Assembly: GCF_000285555.1 (NCBI RefSeq)
Contig: NZ_HE610996.1
Span: forward strand, 177,052 to 241,051
Origin: Kurthia massiliensis
GTDB taxonomy: Bacteria; Bacillota; Bacilli; Bacillales_A; Planococcaceae
DNA length: 64,000 bases
Direction of reading: 5' to 3'
Under the pieces are notes generated by a model, which saw nothing but the letters and a program-made list of their open reading frames with translations, ran no database searches and was not told the origin of the DNA. This document shows positions 35,212 to 44,170 of the stretch, piece after piece (positions within the stretch are counted from its first letter, which is position 1; each line of letters opens with the position of its first letter). Made by a program: the position numbers and the translations under genes.

Positions 35212-35244
35212 AAAAAAGGCACTACCAATAATGGCAGTGCCTTT
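35212..35244 (-). terminator. Terminator of glnRA
   Basis: A 13-bp stem with one mismatch (35215-35227 with 35232-35244, loop ATAA) is followed on the minus strand by a T-run. Confidence 0.88.
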
Positions 35245-35259
35245 CAAACATACTAATTC

Positions 35260-36600
35260 TTAGTACATTTTTAAGTATTGTTCACGTTCCCATGGATGTA
35301 CGTTCGTACGGAACATGTCGAACTCGATTTCTTTCGCTTCTTTGAAGTTTGCATAGATGTGTGAACCAAGTGCATCTTGGATTACTTTATCCGCTGCAAG
35401 TTCTTTTAAAGCGTCGTTTAAGTCTGTTGGTAAGTTACCGATACCTGCTTCAGCGCGTTCTTCTGCGTTCATTACGTAGATATTGCGGTCTACAGCAGTT
35501 GGTGGTGTTGATTGTCGTTCGATACCGCTAAGGCCTGATTCAAGAATAACAGCCATTGCTAAGTATGGGTTTGCAGTTGGGTCAACTGAACGTACTTCGA
35601 TACGAGTTGATAAACCACGTGAAGCTGGTACACGGATTAATGGTGAACGGTTTTGACCAGACCAAGCGATGTAGCAAGGTGCTTCGTAGCCAGGTACTAA
35701 ACGTTTGTAAGAGTTTACTGTTGGGTTTGTGATCGCAGTGAAACCTTTTACGTGGTCTAGAACACCTGCCATGAATTGCATTGCTGTTTCTGATAACTGC
35801 ATGTTTTCAGTAGCAGCTTCATCATAGAATGCGTTCACACCATTTTTGAATAATGATACGTTCATGTGCATACCAGAACCGTTCACACCGAATAATGGTT
35901 TCGCCATGAATGTTGCGTGCAGGCCGTGTTTACGAGCGATTGTTTTAACAACTAATTTAAATGTTTGGATGTTATCACATGCTGTGATTGCATCTGCATA
36001 TTTGAAGTCAATTTCGTGTTGACCAGGAGCTACTTCATGGTGAGAAGCTTCGATTTCAAAGCCCATTTCTTCAAGTTCTAAAACGATATCGCGACGGCAG
36101 TTTTCACCAAGGTCAGTTGGTGCTAAATCGAAGTAACCACCGTGGTCATTTAATTCTAAAGTTGGTTCGCCTTTTTCATCAAGTTTGAATAAGAAGAACT
36201 CTGGTTCAGGTCCTAGGTTGAAGTCTGTGAAGCCCATTTTTTCCATACGTTTTAAGATGCGGCGTAAGTTGTTACGTGGGTCACCTTCGAATGGTGTACC
36301 GTCTGCTTTGTATACGTCACAGATGAAACGACAAACAGTACCTTTACCAGTTGTCCAAGGGAATACGATGAATGTATCAAGGTCTGGATATAAGTACATG
36401 TCTGATTCTTCGATACGTACGAAACCTTCGATTGAAGAACCATCAAACATCATTTTGTTGTCTAATGCTTTTTCTAATTGAGATACTGGAATCTCAACGT
36501 TTTTGATTGTACCTAAAATGTCTGTGAATTGTAGACGGATGAATTTTACTTCTTTCTCTTCTACTAACTTACGAATATCGTCTTTTGTGTATTTACCCAT
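35260..36600 (-). CDS. glnA: Glutamine synthetase, type I
   Basis: GlnA makes glutamine from glutamate, ammonia and ATP. The 446-residue GSI-alpha-type protein has [10 protein letters not shown], the ATP/metal region [29 protein letters not shown] and [10 protein letters not shown]. The C-terminus is [17 protein letters not shown]-alpha enzymes are not adenylylated and are feedback inhibited. In Bacillus, inhibited GlnA also signals to GlnR/TnrA. It follows glnR by 42 bases in one operon. Confidence 0.97.
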   Translation of the reverse strand: MGKYTKDDIRKLVEEKEVKFIRLQFTDILGTIKNVEIPVSQLEKALDNKMMFDGSSIEGFVRIEESDMYLYPDLDTFIVFPWTTGKGTVCRFICDVYKADGTPFEGDPRNNLRRILKRMEKMGFTDFNLGPEPEFFLFKLDEKGEPTLELNDHGGYFDLAPTDLGENCRRDIVLELEEMGFEIEASHHEVAPGQHEIDFKYADAITACDNIQTFKLVVKTIARKHGLHATFMAKPLFGVNGSGMHMNVSLFKNGVNAFYDEAATENMQLSETAMQFMAGVLDHVKGFTAITNPTVNSYKRLVPGYEAPCYIAWSGQNRSPLIRVPASRGLSTRIEVRSVDPTANPYLAMAVILESGLSGIERQSTPPTAVDRNIYVMNAEERAEAGIGNLPTDLNDALKELAADKVIQDALGSHIYANFKEAKEIEFDMFRTNVHPWEREQYLKMY

Positions 36601-36642
36601 GAAAATCAGCTCCTAATAAGTATTTAATATAATACTCGTTCT

Positions 36643-37029
36643 TTATCGTCTAAAGAAACGAGATAAGTCACCTTGTCTGAGCGAAGTGCGTTGCATCGTT
36701 TGTGCTTGCTGCATTTCTTCGCGAAGGATACGGCGCAAGTCCGCATCGGTTATGTCTTTCTTTTGTTGATTCGCTACTACAGGTTCGTTCTTTAGTGCAA
36801 AAACTTTTTTAATACCTGCCATATTGATACCTTGGTCGAGTAGATCTTTAATCTCTAACAATGCATCAACATCATTTAGTGAAAACATGCGGCGATTGCC
36901 TTCAGTTCTGGCAGGCTCGATTAATTCATGCTCCTCATAATAACGAATTTGACGTGCTGTTAAATCCGTTAATTGCATCACTATACTGATTGGTAATAGT
37001 GGCATGGAGCGTCTAATCTCTCGACTCAT
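36643..37029 (-). CDS. glnR: Glutamine synthetase repressor GlnR (MerR family)
   Basis: GlnR represses glnRA in nitrogen excess. The 128-residue protein has an N-terminal MerR winged helix ([20 protein letters not shown]) and the C-terminal tail ending [13 protein letters not shown], which senses feedback-inhibited glutamine synthetase. ATG 37029 is chosen, with GGTGA upstream; the longer frame adds a GTG within that site. Two GlnR boxes cover its promoter. Confidence 0.96.
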   Translation of the reverse strand: MSREIRRSMPLLPISIVMQLTDLTARQIRYYEEHELIEPARTEGNRRMFSLNDVDALLEIKDLLDQGINMAGIKKVFALKNEPVVANQQKKDITDADLRRILREEMQQAQTMQRTSLRQGDLSRFFRR

Positions 37030-37057
37030 ATCGCTCACCTAACCTTTCACAAAACCT

Positions 37058-37086
37058 AGTTTACTCCATGTTAGCTTTAGTGTCAA
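37058..37086 (-). promoter_or_regulatory. glnRA promoter
   Basis: On the minus strand a -35 TTGACA (37081-37086), a 17-base spacer and a -10 TAAACT (37058-37063) are read directly. Confidence 0.75.
37069..37085. promoter_or_regulatory. GlnR/TnrA box overlapping the glnRA -35
   Basis: The 17-base site matches TGTNAN7TNACA with one mismatch and lies over the -35 and spacer. Confidence 0.75.
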
Positions 37087-37091
37087 CACCA

Positions 37092-37108
37092 TGTAAGGAA
37101 AAGTAACA
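37092..37108. promoter_or_regulatory. GlnR/TnrA box upstream of the glnRA promoter
   Basis: The 17-base site TGTTACTTTTCCTTACA on the minus strand matches TGTNAN7TNACA exactly. Two sites at this promoter match the known Bacillus glnRA arrangement. Confidence 0.85.
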
Positions 37109-37148
37109 TACGATTTTTCGAACAATTCTATCTACTTTTTCTATAGAT

Positions 37149-37180
37149 AAAAAAAGCATCCAAAAAAAGGATGCTTTTTT
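37149..37180 (-). terminator. Terminator of the PLP-enzyme gene
   Basis: A perfect 11-bp stem (37151-37161 with 37169-37179) with a seven-A loop is followed on the minus strand by a T-run. Confidence 0.88.
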
Positions 37181-37186
37181 TCATGC

Positions 37187-38434
37187 TTATTTCATTTGTT
37201 GCACAGCGCTTAAAATAGCTGTTTTGACGTGCTCGTATGTTAATCCACCTTGCATATAAACTGTATACGGCGCACGAATTGGACCATCTGCTGAAAATTC
37301 CATACTTGCACCTTGTACAAACGTACCCGCTGCCATAATAACTTCATCTGTGTAACCAGGTAATAGTGATGGCTCTGGCGCAAATTGTGCATTAACCGGT
37401 GAGTTACGTTGTACGACTTGGCAAAATTCGATCATTTGCGCTGGTGTTTTGAATGATATTGATTGAATCAAATCCGTACGTTTCGCATCAAAGCGTGGCT
37501 CTGGAATCATTCCTTCACGCTCTAAAATTGCAGCTGTAAATACTGCACCTTTTAATGCTTGTGACACGACGTGTGGTGATAAGAAGAAACCTTGATACAT
37601 ATCTGTTAACGTATTTAATGATGGACCTGCTTCTGCACCGATTCCTGGCGTCGTCATACGGAAAGCACATTTTTCGACTAAATCTGCGCGACCCGCAATA
37701 TAACCACCGACTTTTGCTAGACCGCCACCTGGGTTTTTAATTAATGAGCCTGCCATTAAGTCCGCACCTAATTCAATCGGTTCAACACGATCGACGAATT
37801 CGCCGTAACAGTTATCGACGAAAATGATAACATCTTCTTTCATCGCACGTACTTTTTGAATCATCTCGGCCACTTCATCAATTGTAAATGATGGGCGTGT
37901 TGCATACCCTTTTGAACGTTGAATCGCTACGACTTTTGTTTTTTCAGAAATCGCTCTTTCAACCGCTTCGAAATCGACTTTATTTTGCTCATTTAAATCG
38001 ATATGTTGATAAGAAATACCCCAGTCTTTTAAAGAACCTGTATCTTTATCGCCACCATCGACAATGGATTGTAATGTATCGTACGGTTTGCCTGTAATGT
38101 ACATCAACTCATCGCCAGGACGTAATACGCCGAACAATGATAATGTAATCGCATGGGTACCAGAAATAATTTGTTGACGCACAAGCGCTGCTTCTGCACC
38201 GAATACTTCTGCGTAAACGCGTTCTAAATTATCGCGTCCTTCATCATCATAACCGTAACCTGTCGTACCGTTAAAATGATTTTCACTTACATGGTTATTG
38301 CGGAACGCCGCTAATACTTTTTGTTGATTATAAAATGCATTTTCTTCAATAATGTCAAATTGAGGACGAACTTGTTGTTCGATTTCTTTTGCTAATTGCA
38401 GCGTTTCAGCTGTTAATGGTGATTGGAATGGCAT
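37187..38434 (-). CDS. ynbB: PLP-dependent enzyme of the methionine gamma-lyase / aluminium-resistance family (YnbB)
   Basis: This 415-residue aspartate-aminotransferase-fold protein has the PLP lysine in GSLIKNPGGGLAKVGGYIAG and the phosphate-site segment QQIISGTHAI. The family is annotated as aluminium resistance or methionine gamma-lyase-like, but its reaction is not established. It lies next to glnR as in Bacillus and Staphylococcus. It is divergent from the TRIC-type gene. Confidence 0.88.
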   Translation of the reverse strand: MPFQSPLTAETLQLAKEIEQQVRPQFDIIEENAFYNQQKVLAAFRNNHVSENHFNGTTGYGYDDEGRDNLERVYAEVFGAEAALVRQQIISGTHAITLSLFGVLRPGDELMYITGKPYDTLQSIVDGGDKDTGSLKDWGISYQHIDLNEQNKVDFEAVERAISEKTKVVAIQRSKGYATRPSFTIDEVAEMIQKVRAMKEDVIIFVDNCYGEFVDRVEPIELGADLMAGSLIKNPGGGLAKVGGYIAGRADLVEKCAFRMTTPGIGAEAGPSLNTLTDMYQGFFLSPHVVSQALKGAVFTAAILEREGMIPEPRFDAKRTDLIQSISFKTPAQMIEFCQVVQRNSPVNAQFAPEPSLLPGYTDEVIMAAGTFVQGASMEFSADGPIRAPYTVYMQGGLTYEHVKTAILSAVQQMK

Positions 38435-38563
38435 CCATTCTCACTCCTTTTTATAAATTCTACTTCATCTTATCATACTTCAAAAAAGGACAAACAAACT
38501 TCGTGAAAAAAGAAGACGTTTTTGATACAATTCTTAAGATTATATGAAAGAGGTGAAATCGTC

Positions 38564-39166
38564 TTGGCATGGGAAGTGTTAAGCATTTTCGGCACGATCG
38601 CATTTGCTGTTTCGGGCGCAATCGTTGCTATGGAAGAGGAATATGATATTTTTGGTGTCTATTTACTCGGTGTCGTGACAGCATTTGGCGGTGGGGCGAT
38701 TCGTAACTTGCTCATTGGCGTCCCTGTATCTGCCTTATGGGAGCAAGAAATGTTTTTCCAAATTGCACTTATTTCGATTACGTTAACGTTTTTATTTCCA
38801 AGGCATTTATTAAAACATTGGCCACTATGGGGTAACTTTTTCGATGCGATCGGTTTAGCGGCTTTCGCGATTCAAGGTGCATTATTTGCGGTGAAACTAA
38901 ATTTACCGATTAGTGCAGCTATCGTTGCAGCAGTCTTAACAGGTGCTGGCGGCGGGATTGTTCGTGATTTATTAGCAAGTCGAAAACCGACTGTCTTACG
39001 TGATGAAGTATATGCTGCGTGGGCAATTTTAATCGGGATGATCGTTGGATTACAATGGATTACCGATGATATCGGTCTTTATATATTATTTGTCGTCATG
39101 ACGGCACTTCGTGTACTATCTTACGTCCGTCGTTGGCGTTTACCATTTAAAACGTTACGCGCTTAA
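38564..39166 (+). CDS. TRIC-type trimeric intracellular cation channel family protein (UPF0126)
   Basis: This is a seven-helix membrane protein of 200 residues with two internal repeats, each carrying the glycine-rich motif GGGAIRNLLIG and GGGIVRDLLA. Bacterial TRIC proteins conduct K+ or other monovalent cations; the role here is inferred. The best start is TTG 38564, eight bases after GAGGTG, giving MAWEVLSIFGTIAFAVSGA. The longer frame begins upstream of this site. Confidence 0.85.
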   Translation: MAWEVLSIFGTIAFAVSGAIVAMEEEYDIFGVYLLGVVTAFGGGAIRNLLIGVPVSALWEQEMFFQIALISITLTFLFPRHLLKHWPLWGNFFDAIGLAAFAIQGALFAVKLNLPISAAIVAAVLTGAGGGIVRDLLASRKPTVLRDEVYAAWAILIGMIVGLQWITDDIGLYILFVVMTALRVLSYVRRWRLPFKTLRA

Positions 39167-39192
39167 CACGTCCTTTAAGGGCGTGTTTTTTT
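39165..39192 (+). terminator. Terminator of the TRIC-type gene
   Basis: A 9-bp stem with one G-T pair (39165-39173 with 39179-39187) overlaps the stop codon and is followed by a T-run. Confidence 0.85.
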
Positions 39193-39240
39193 GTTTAAAA
39201 ACAATCGTGTTGGGAACTCTATTTATAGAGGAGGGATGAT

Positions 39241-40638
39241 ATGGCAGAAGTAGCGCATGCCTATTCAACATTTTCATTACCAATTAGCACGAAAGGCATC
39301 GAAGCTCGTGAGCTGTTTGAAAACTTAGAACAACACGGTTATCAATTTTACAACGACCGTACCGCGACACTCGTCGATTACGGTGATCAGTTAAAAGACG
39401 ATATCGAACAGTTAAAGCAATATTTTATGCCTTACATTGAAGGACAATTGTTTAGTAAACAATATGACGATGGCTTTAAACGATTTTTTAAACCGATTAC
39501 TACACAAGGGCAGCTATTAAATGATGACCAATCCTCTCCTTTTCTCATTACATCGATTGAATGGTTTATTTGCCCGTTTCAAATTGCTTTTTTCATTATT
39601 CATGTGAAACATAGTGAAGATGCAACATTTAAACAGACAAAAGCATTAATGAAAGCGATTCGAGATTTCCACGGTGAACACGTTTTCCAATTCGATGACC
39701 GTTCGTATCATTCACTCGTCACCTATTTTAACGACGTTTTATTACACCACTTACCTGCTTTCCAAATTAAAAAGACAGAAACGAGCTTTACGCGCAGTTT
39801 TGAGAACTTCCAAGACCGTTTATTACTCGCATCTCATTTCATCACAACGAATGACGATGTCGATGACCGTACACTTTTTTTACTTAACGAAGGAGAAGGC
39901 TCTTCCATTAAAAATATGACGATGGCGAATTATATTTCAAATGACTACATCGAACGCTATTTAGAAGCACACGAATTTAAACGATACGCCCCATATGTTC
40001 GCTATATTCAAAATGACGATATCGGCACGATGGTCACAACATTTCAAGAAGGCGACCAAACGTGGCAACAAATGAAACGTTATTTCAATGGGCCACTTTT
40101 TTATCAAATTTTTTATCATTATTTCTTAAAAATGACGTTGCTTCGCTTTTCGAATGATTACGCGCATTTAGAATGGCAAAAAGATAAAGGATACGTACGA
40201 GAACTCGTGAAAAATATGACAATTTTCGAAGCCCATTATTATTTTTATGAAACGTCTACACAATCTGAGGAAATTGATATTTCAACATTATTGCGAAAGT
40301 CATTAGATTTGCAGCGTGTGTATGAGGAAGCGATGAGTGCGCTCAATCATCTATTTACGATTCAAGAACAAATCGCCGATATGAAACAAAATGATTTATT
40401 GTTCTTCTTAACAATGTCAACGGTCTTGTCAGGGGCATTCGGGATGAACTTAATTATTGAAGATTGGAAAGATGGTTTATCGCTGTCAATGTTTAGCGAA
40501 TATTCATTTTTAGAATGGTTCGTATTCGTCATTACGATGCTAAGCATTGTCGCTGTTGTGTTCTTTACGCTACAACAGTTCTTAATCGTTTTACGCATGA
40601 AACATCAACAACGAAAACGTAGAAATGCGATCAAATAA
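39241..40638 (+). CDS. Divergent CorA-superfamily membrane protein with GMN motif
   Basis: The 465-residue protein has a large N-terminal soluble, charged and aromatic-rich part (1-380) and two C-terminal membrane helices (about 383-400 and 424-448). The first helix ends SGAFGMN at 399-403, which is the hallmark of CorA/Mrs2 magnesium channels, and helix 2 is followed by a basic tail. No close family is recognised, and the N-terminal part is longer than in normal CorA (316-351 residues in all). A divalent-cation role is inferred. GAGGAGGG precedes the ATG. It is followed by an SDR gene after 14 bases. Confidence 0.6.
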   Translation: MAEVAHAYSTFSLPISTKGIEARELFENLEQHGYQFYNDRTATLVDYGDQLKDDIEQLKQYFMPYIEGQLFSKQYDDGFKRFFKPITTQGQLLNDDQSSPFLITSIEWFICPFQIAFFIIHVKHSEDATFKQTKALMKAIRDFHGEHVFQFDDRSYHSLVTYFNDVLLHHLPAFQIKKTETSFTRSFENFQDRLLLASHFITTNDDVDDRTLFLLNEGEGSSIKNMTMANYISNDYIERYLEAHEFKRYAPYVRYIQNDDIGTMVTTFQEGDQTWQQMKRYFNGPLFYQIFYHYFLKMTLLRFSNDYAHLEWQKDKGYVRELVKNMTIFEAHYYFYETSTQSEEIDISTLLRKSLDLQRVYEEAMSALNHLFTIQEQIADMKQNDLLFFLTMSTVLSGAFGMNLIIEDWKDGLSLSMFSEYSFLEWFVFVITMLSIVAVVFFTLQQFLIVLRMKHQQRKRRNAIK

Positions 40639-40652
40639 TATGGAGGGATTTT

Positions 40653-41519
40653 ATGTCAGCAAATCAATATATGAAGCAAGCACCTCGACAAACGCAAAGT
40701 ACCCAACCAGGGATTGAACGTGAAATGACCCCTCTCCCAACGCAACCGTTCGACTATAAAGGGGCAGAACAATTAAAAGGTAAAGTAGCAATTATTACTG
40801 GTGGAGATTCCGGCATCGGTCGTGCTGTCGCGATGGCGTTTGCTTGCGAGGGCGCGCATATCGTCTTAAATTACTTAGAAGAAGAACAACGCGAAGCTGA
40901 AGAAGTGGCCACATTTGTCCGAGAACAAGGCGTTGACGCATTGCTCGTACCTGGTGATTTAACAGATCCGAACGTTGCTAGTTTAATCGTCACGAAAGCC
41001 ATCGAATCATTCGGTGAAATTAATATCGTTGTGAATAATGCAGCTGTTCAATACCCTGTAAAACACTTTTTAGATATTACACCTGAACAATGGCATAAAA
41101 CGTTCGCAACGAACATAGATGCAATATTTTATTTAACGAAAGCTGCACTCCCACATTTGAAACGCGGCGATAATATTATTTGCACAACGTCTGTGAACGC
41201 TTATAAAGGGCATTCGATTTTAATCGATTATACGGCTACAAAAGGTGCGATTGTCGGCTTCGTTCGTAGTCTCGCACAAAATTTAGCTGACCAACAAATT
41301 CGTGTGAACATGGTCGCACCAGGGCCTATTTGGACACCACTTATTCCTGCGACATTTAATGAAGAACAAGTCAAATCATTCGGTCAAGATGCCGCACTAG
41401 GACGTCCCGGTCAGCCTGAAGAACTAGTCGGTGCCTACGTCTTACTCGCATCGAATCGCGGTAGCTACATGACCGGCCAATGTATTCATGTCAATGGCGG
41501 TACCGTTATGCATTCATAG
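40653..41519 (+). CDS. Short-chain dehydrogenase (YhdF/YdaD general-stress type)
   Basis: The 288-residue classical SDR has an N-terminal extension (1-40) typical of general-stress oxidoreductases, the nucleotide motif ITGGDSGIGRAVA, NNAA, the serine in CTTSVNA, and the active site YTATKGA. Substrates of this group are unknown. It is probably co-transcribed with the CorA-like gene and ends in a strong terminator. Confidence 0.85.
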   Translation: MSANQYMKQAPRQTQSTQPGIEREMTPLPTQPFDYKGAEQLKGKVAIITGGDSGIGRAVAMAFACEGAHIVLNYLEEEQREAEEVATFVREQGVDALLVPGDLTDPNVASLIVTKAIESFGEINIVVNNAAVQYPVKHFLDITPEQWHKTFATNIDAIFYLTKAALPHLKRGDNIICTTSVNAYKGHSILIDYTATKGAIVGFVRSLAQNLADQQIRVNMVAPGPIWTPLIPATFNEEQVKSFGQDAALGRPGQPEELVGAYVLLASNRGSYMTGQCIHVNGGTVMHS

Positions 41520-41523
41520 CACG

Positions 41524-41554
41524 AAAAAAGGCATCTTTCTTCGATGCCTTTTTT
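41524..41554. terminator. Bidirectional terminator between the SDR and regulator genes
   Basis: A perfect 12-bp stem (41524-41535 with 41543-41554) has an A-run on its left arm and a T-run on its right arm. Confidence 0.88.
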
Positions 41555-41560
41555 TATGGA

Positions 41561-42460
41561 CTATTTAAACGATGAATCGTCCTGATGAATATTTAATTTA
41601 CGCAGTTTTTGATAGAGCGTCGTTCGGTGAATACCGAGTACCTTCGCCGCTTTCGCTTTATTACCTCCGCATTCTTTCAACGTTTGAATAATAAAATCGC
41701 GCTCATGTGTATGCAATACATCTTTCATTTGCTGCGTATGTTGCATTAAATTGTTTTGATGCATTTGATCGTACACGCGATAAATTTTCGTAATTTCTTC
41801 AAACATTAAAAAGCCAATACCGCCGACAACAATTCCATCATGTATGAGTGGAATACGATGAACCGTCATTTCTTGCCCGTTAATGATTTGCTGTTGATTG
41901 CGCTCTGCAATACCTGTCCGAATGACGACATGCATATGCGTATTTTCGATAATTTCGGTTACATGACTGCCAATAGCACGTTCTCGTGGTACACCGGTAA
42001 ACCGACTGTACGCCTCATTAAATTCAATAATGATGCCATCTGTATTGACGACGACAATTCCTTCATATGCATGTGCTAACGTCGTTTGAAAAGCATGTTG
42101 TTCAACAGCATAGCGCCCTAAAAAATCTTGCATAACGAGCTGTTGTGCTTCCGTTGTTAACATACCGAGCAATTGCTGACGCTGGTTATGAACGAGTACT
42201 GGCAGTTGTTGAAAAATAGATAGTTCCGAAAGCGCTCGAGCTTGAATGGGCGACATTACTTCAGCGACACTCACATGCAATTGGTCAATATGGGCAATAA
42301 TTTGTTTTTGTTCAACAACGCCTATAACATCGGATCCTTTCATTACGACGACAGCGGATCGGTCATGCGCTGCTAAATAACGGGCCACTTGTTGCAACGT
42401 AAACGTATGTGGCACTTTGTATGATAGTGGTTGCATGTAATCGACCCATTGAATATTCAT
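41561..42460 (-). CDS. CBS-PAS-Fis regulator lacking the AAA+ domain
   Basis: The 299-residue protein has an N-terminal CBS-like pair (about 5-112), a PAS domain (about 120-230, VVVNTDGIIIEFNEAYSRFT) and a C-terminal Fis-type helix-turn-helix (about 253-290, GGNKAKAAKVLGIHRTTLYQ). Sigma-54 activators with this layout carry a central AAA+ domain with Walker A and GAFTGA; here nothing of it remains between the PAS domain and the HTH. It is the last gene of the hydroxybutyrate operon, 10 bases after the SDR, so it is probably its regulator. The mechanism must differ from sigma-54 activation. Confidence 0.8.
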   Translation of the reverse strand: MNIQWVDYMQPLSYKVPHTFTLQQVARYLAAHDRSAVVVMKGSDVIGVVEQKQIIAHIDQLHVSVAEVMSPIQARALSELSIFQQLPVLVHNQRQQLLGMLTTEAQQLVMQDFLGRYAVEQHAFQTTLAHAYEGIVVVNTDGIIIEFNEAYSRFTGVPRERAIGSHVTEIIENTHMHVVIRTGIAERNQQQIINGQEMTVHRIPLIHDGIVVGGIGFLMFEEITKIYRVYDQMHQNNLMQHTQQMKDVLHTHERDFIIQTLKECGGNKAKAAKVLGIHRTTLYQKLRKLNIHQDDSSFK

Positions 42461-42470
42461 AGAAGCCCTC

Positions 42471-43229
42471 CTACTGCGCTGTATATCCTCCGTCTAAAAC
42501 GATGGCTTGCCCTGTAATTCCTTTTGCACTTTCAGATGCTAAGAAAAAGGCCACATCTGCAATTTCACGCACATCAATTAGACGTTTTTGTGGAATCAGT
42601 GGATACAATACATCTTCTAAAACTTGTTCACGTGTAATGCCACGTGTTTTCGCTAAATCATCGAATTGATTACGAACGAGTGCTGTATCTACATAACCTG
42701 GGCAAATCGCATTAACCGTAATACCATCTTCTGCAGATTCTAATGCGGCTACTTTCGTTAAACCGATGACGCCATGTTTTGCCGAATTATACGCAGCTTT
42801 TCCCGCAAAACCAATTAAGCCGTTGACCGATGCCATATTTAAAATACGACCGAATTGCTGTTTTTTCATATGCGGTAATACGTGTTTCATAAAAACGAAC
42901 GGTGCAACGAGCATCACATTCGTTAAAAGTTGAAACTTTTCTGTCGGAAAGTCTTCTATTTTCGACACATATTGTAAGCCGGCATTGTTAATTAAAACAT
43001 CTACCGAACCGAAATGATCGATCGTTTGTTGCACAGTCTTTTCAATTTGCGTCTCGTCTGTTACGTCACACACGATGCCTAATGCGCGCTCACCGAGTTC
43101 ACGTGCCACATCTGTGACTCCTTCATTTAAATCGACTAATACGACGCGGTCCCCTGCTTCATAAAACGTTTGCGCAATAGATAAACCAATACCTTGTGCG
43201 CCCCCTGTAATCATCACAACTTTACTCAT
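42471..43229 (-). CDS. 3-hydroxybutyrate dehydrogenase
   Basis: This SDR oxidises (R)-3-hydroxybutyrate to acetoacetate with NAD+. The 252-residue protein has MITGGAQGIGLSIA, INNAGLQYVSKIEDFPTEKF (a family-typical segment), active site AYNSAKHGVIGLTKV, AICPGYVDTALV and the C-terminus LDGGYTAQ. It shares a four-base ATGA overlap with the upstream dehydrogenase gene. Confidence 0.9.
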   Translation of the reverse strand: MSKVVMITGGAQGIGLSIAQTFYEAGDRVVLVDLNEGVTDVARELGERALGIVCDVTDETQIEKTVQQTIDHFGSVDVLINNAGLQYVSKIEDFPTEKFQLLTNVMLVAPFVFMKHVLPHMKKQQFGRILNMASVNGLIGFAGKAAYNSAKHGVIGLTKVAALESAEDGITVNAICPGYVDTALVRNQFDDLAKTRGITREQVLEDVLYPLIPQKRLIDVREIADVAFFLASESAKGITGQAIVLDGGYTAQ

Positions 43230-44158
43230 TGATTGATTCCTCCTTGGTCCAATTTTAAAAAGTGGATAAGCGTTTTTTCACGCGCTCGTAACACTTCTGA
43301 TGTAAATGGTTCTTGAAACGTATAATAACCTTCCTTTGAACGCAACCCAATATGTCCAGCTGCTTGACGCTGTTTCATCGACGCACTTTCTGTCATCGTC
43401 GATAAATCTGGATATAAATAACTTGAAATAGATTCATACACATCTAGTCCGCCGAGGTCTGCACTCAAAAGTGGCCCTGTTACAGGTAATCGTCTTCCGA
43501 TACTATATGTCACTGCCGCGTCGATATCTTCTTTCGTAGCGACACCCGCTTCAAATAGCGCTTGTGCTTCTCGTAATAATGCAAATTGAAGGCGATTGCC
43601 AATAAATCCAGGCACTTCACGTTTTACAACGATTGCCTTTTTTTGAATGGTCGCTAACCATGTTTGTACACGTTCAATAACATCTAAAGAAGTTTGCGCA
43701 CCAGGTACAATTTCGACGAGTGGTATTAAATGCGCTGGATTCCAAAAGTGCGTCACGATGAATCGTTCTGGTCGCTGACTATTGATTGCTAAATCAGTCG
43801 GCTTCAGCCCTGACGTGTTGCTAGCGATAATCGTATCCGCCGCAATCATCGTCTCTAGTTCTGCGTATAGTTCATGTTTCAATGTTAACGTTTCTGGAAT
43901 TGCTTCGACGATCAATGTTGCTGCTTCTACGGCCTCTTTTAAATGATACGTATACGAAATATGTGCTGTAATCGCGCTTACAGACGTGGCAAGGCCTTCT
44001 TCTACGAGCAATTGTGCCTTTTCTTCAATCCCGCTTTTGGCGATACGCAATTCGTCATCAGACAATCCATATAAGATGACCGGCTGTCCGGCCCACGCGA
44101 CGCACAGCGCAATCGAATGCCCCATCGTACCTGTTCCAACTACTGCTATGTTCTCCAT
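43226..44158 (-). CDS. 3-hydroxyacyl-CoA dehydrogenase family protein
   Basis: This 310-residue NAD-dependent enzyme has the N-terminal Rossmann motif VVGTGTMGHSIA, the catalytic segment ASNTSGL, the active-site His in THFWNPAH and the helical C-terminal 3HCDH domain with EVPGFIGNRL. 3-hydroxybutyryl-CoA dehydrogenase and L-carnitine-dehydrogenase-like enzymes share these features. The next genes favour a short hydroxy acid. It overlaps the 3-hydroxybutyrate dehydrogenase gene and lies 12 bases after the permease gene. Confidence 0.85.
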   Translation of the reverse strand: MENIAVVGTGTMGHSIALCVAWAGQPVILYGLSDDELRIAKSGIEEKAQLLVEEGLATSVSAITAHISYTYHLKEAVEAATLIVEAIPETLTLKHELYAELETMIAADTIIASNTSGLKPTDLAINSQRPERFIVTHFWNPAHLIPLVEIVPGAQTSLDVIERVQTWLATIQKKAIVVKREVPGFIGNRLQFALLREAQALFEAGVATKEDIDAAVTYSIGRRLPVTGPLLSADLGGLDVYESISSYLYPDLSTMTESASMKQRQAAGHIGLRSKEGYYTFQEPFTSEVLRAREKTLIHFLKLDQGGINQ

Positions 44159-44170
44159 TGTTGTTCCTCC

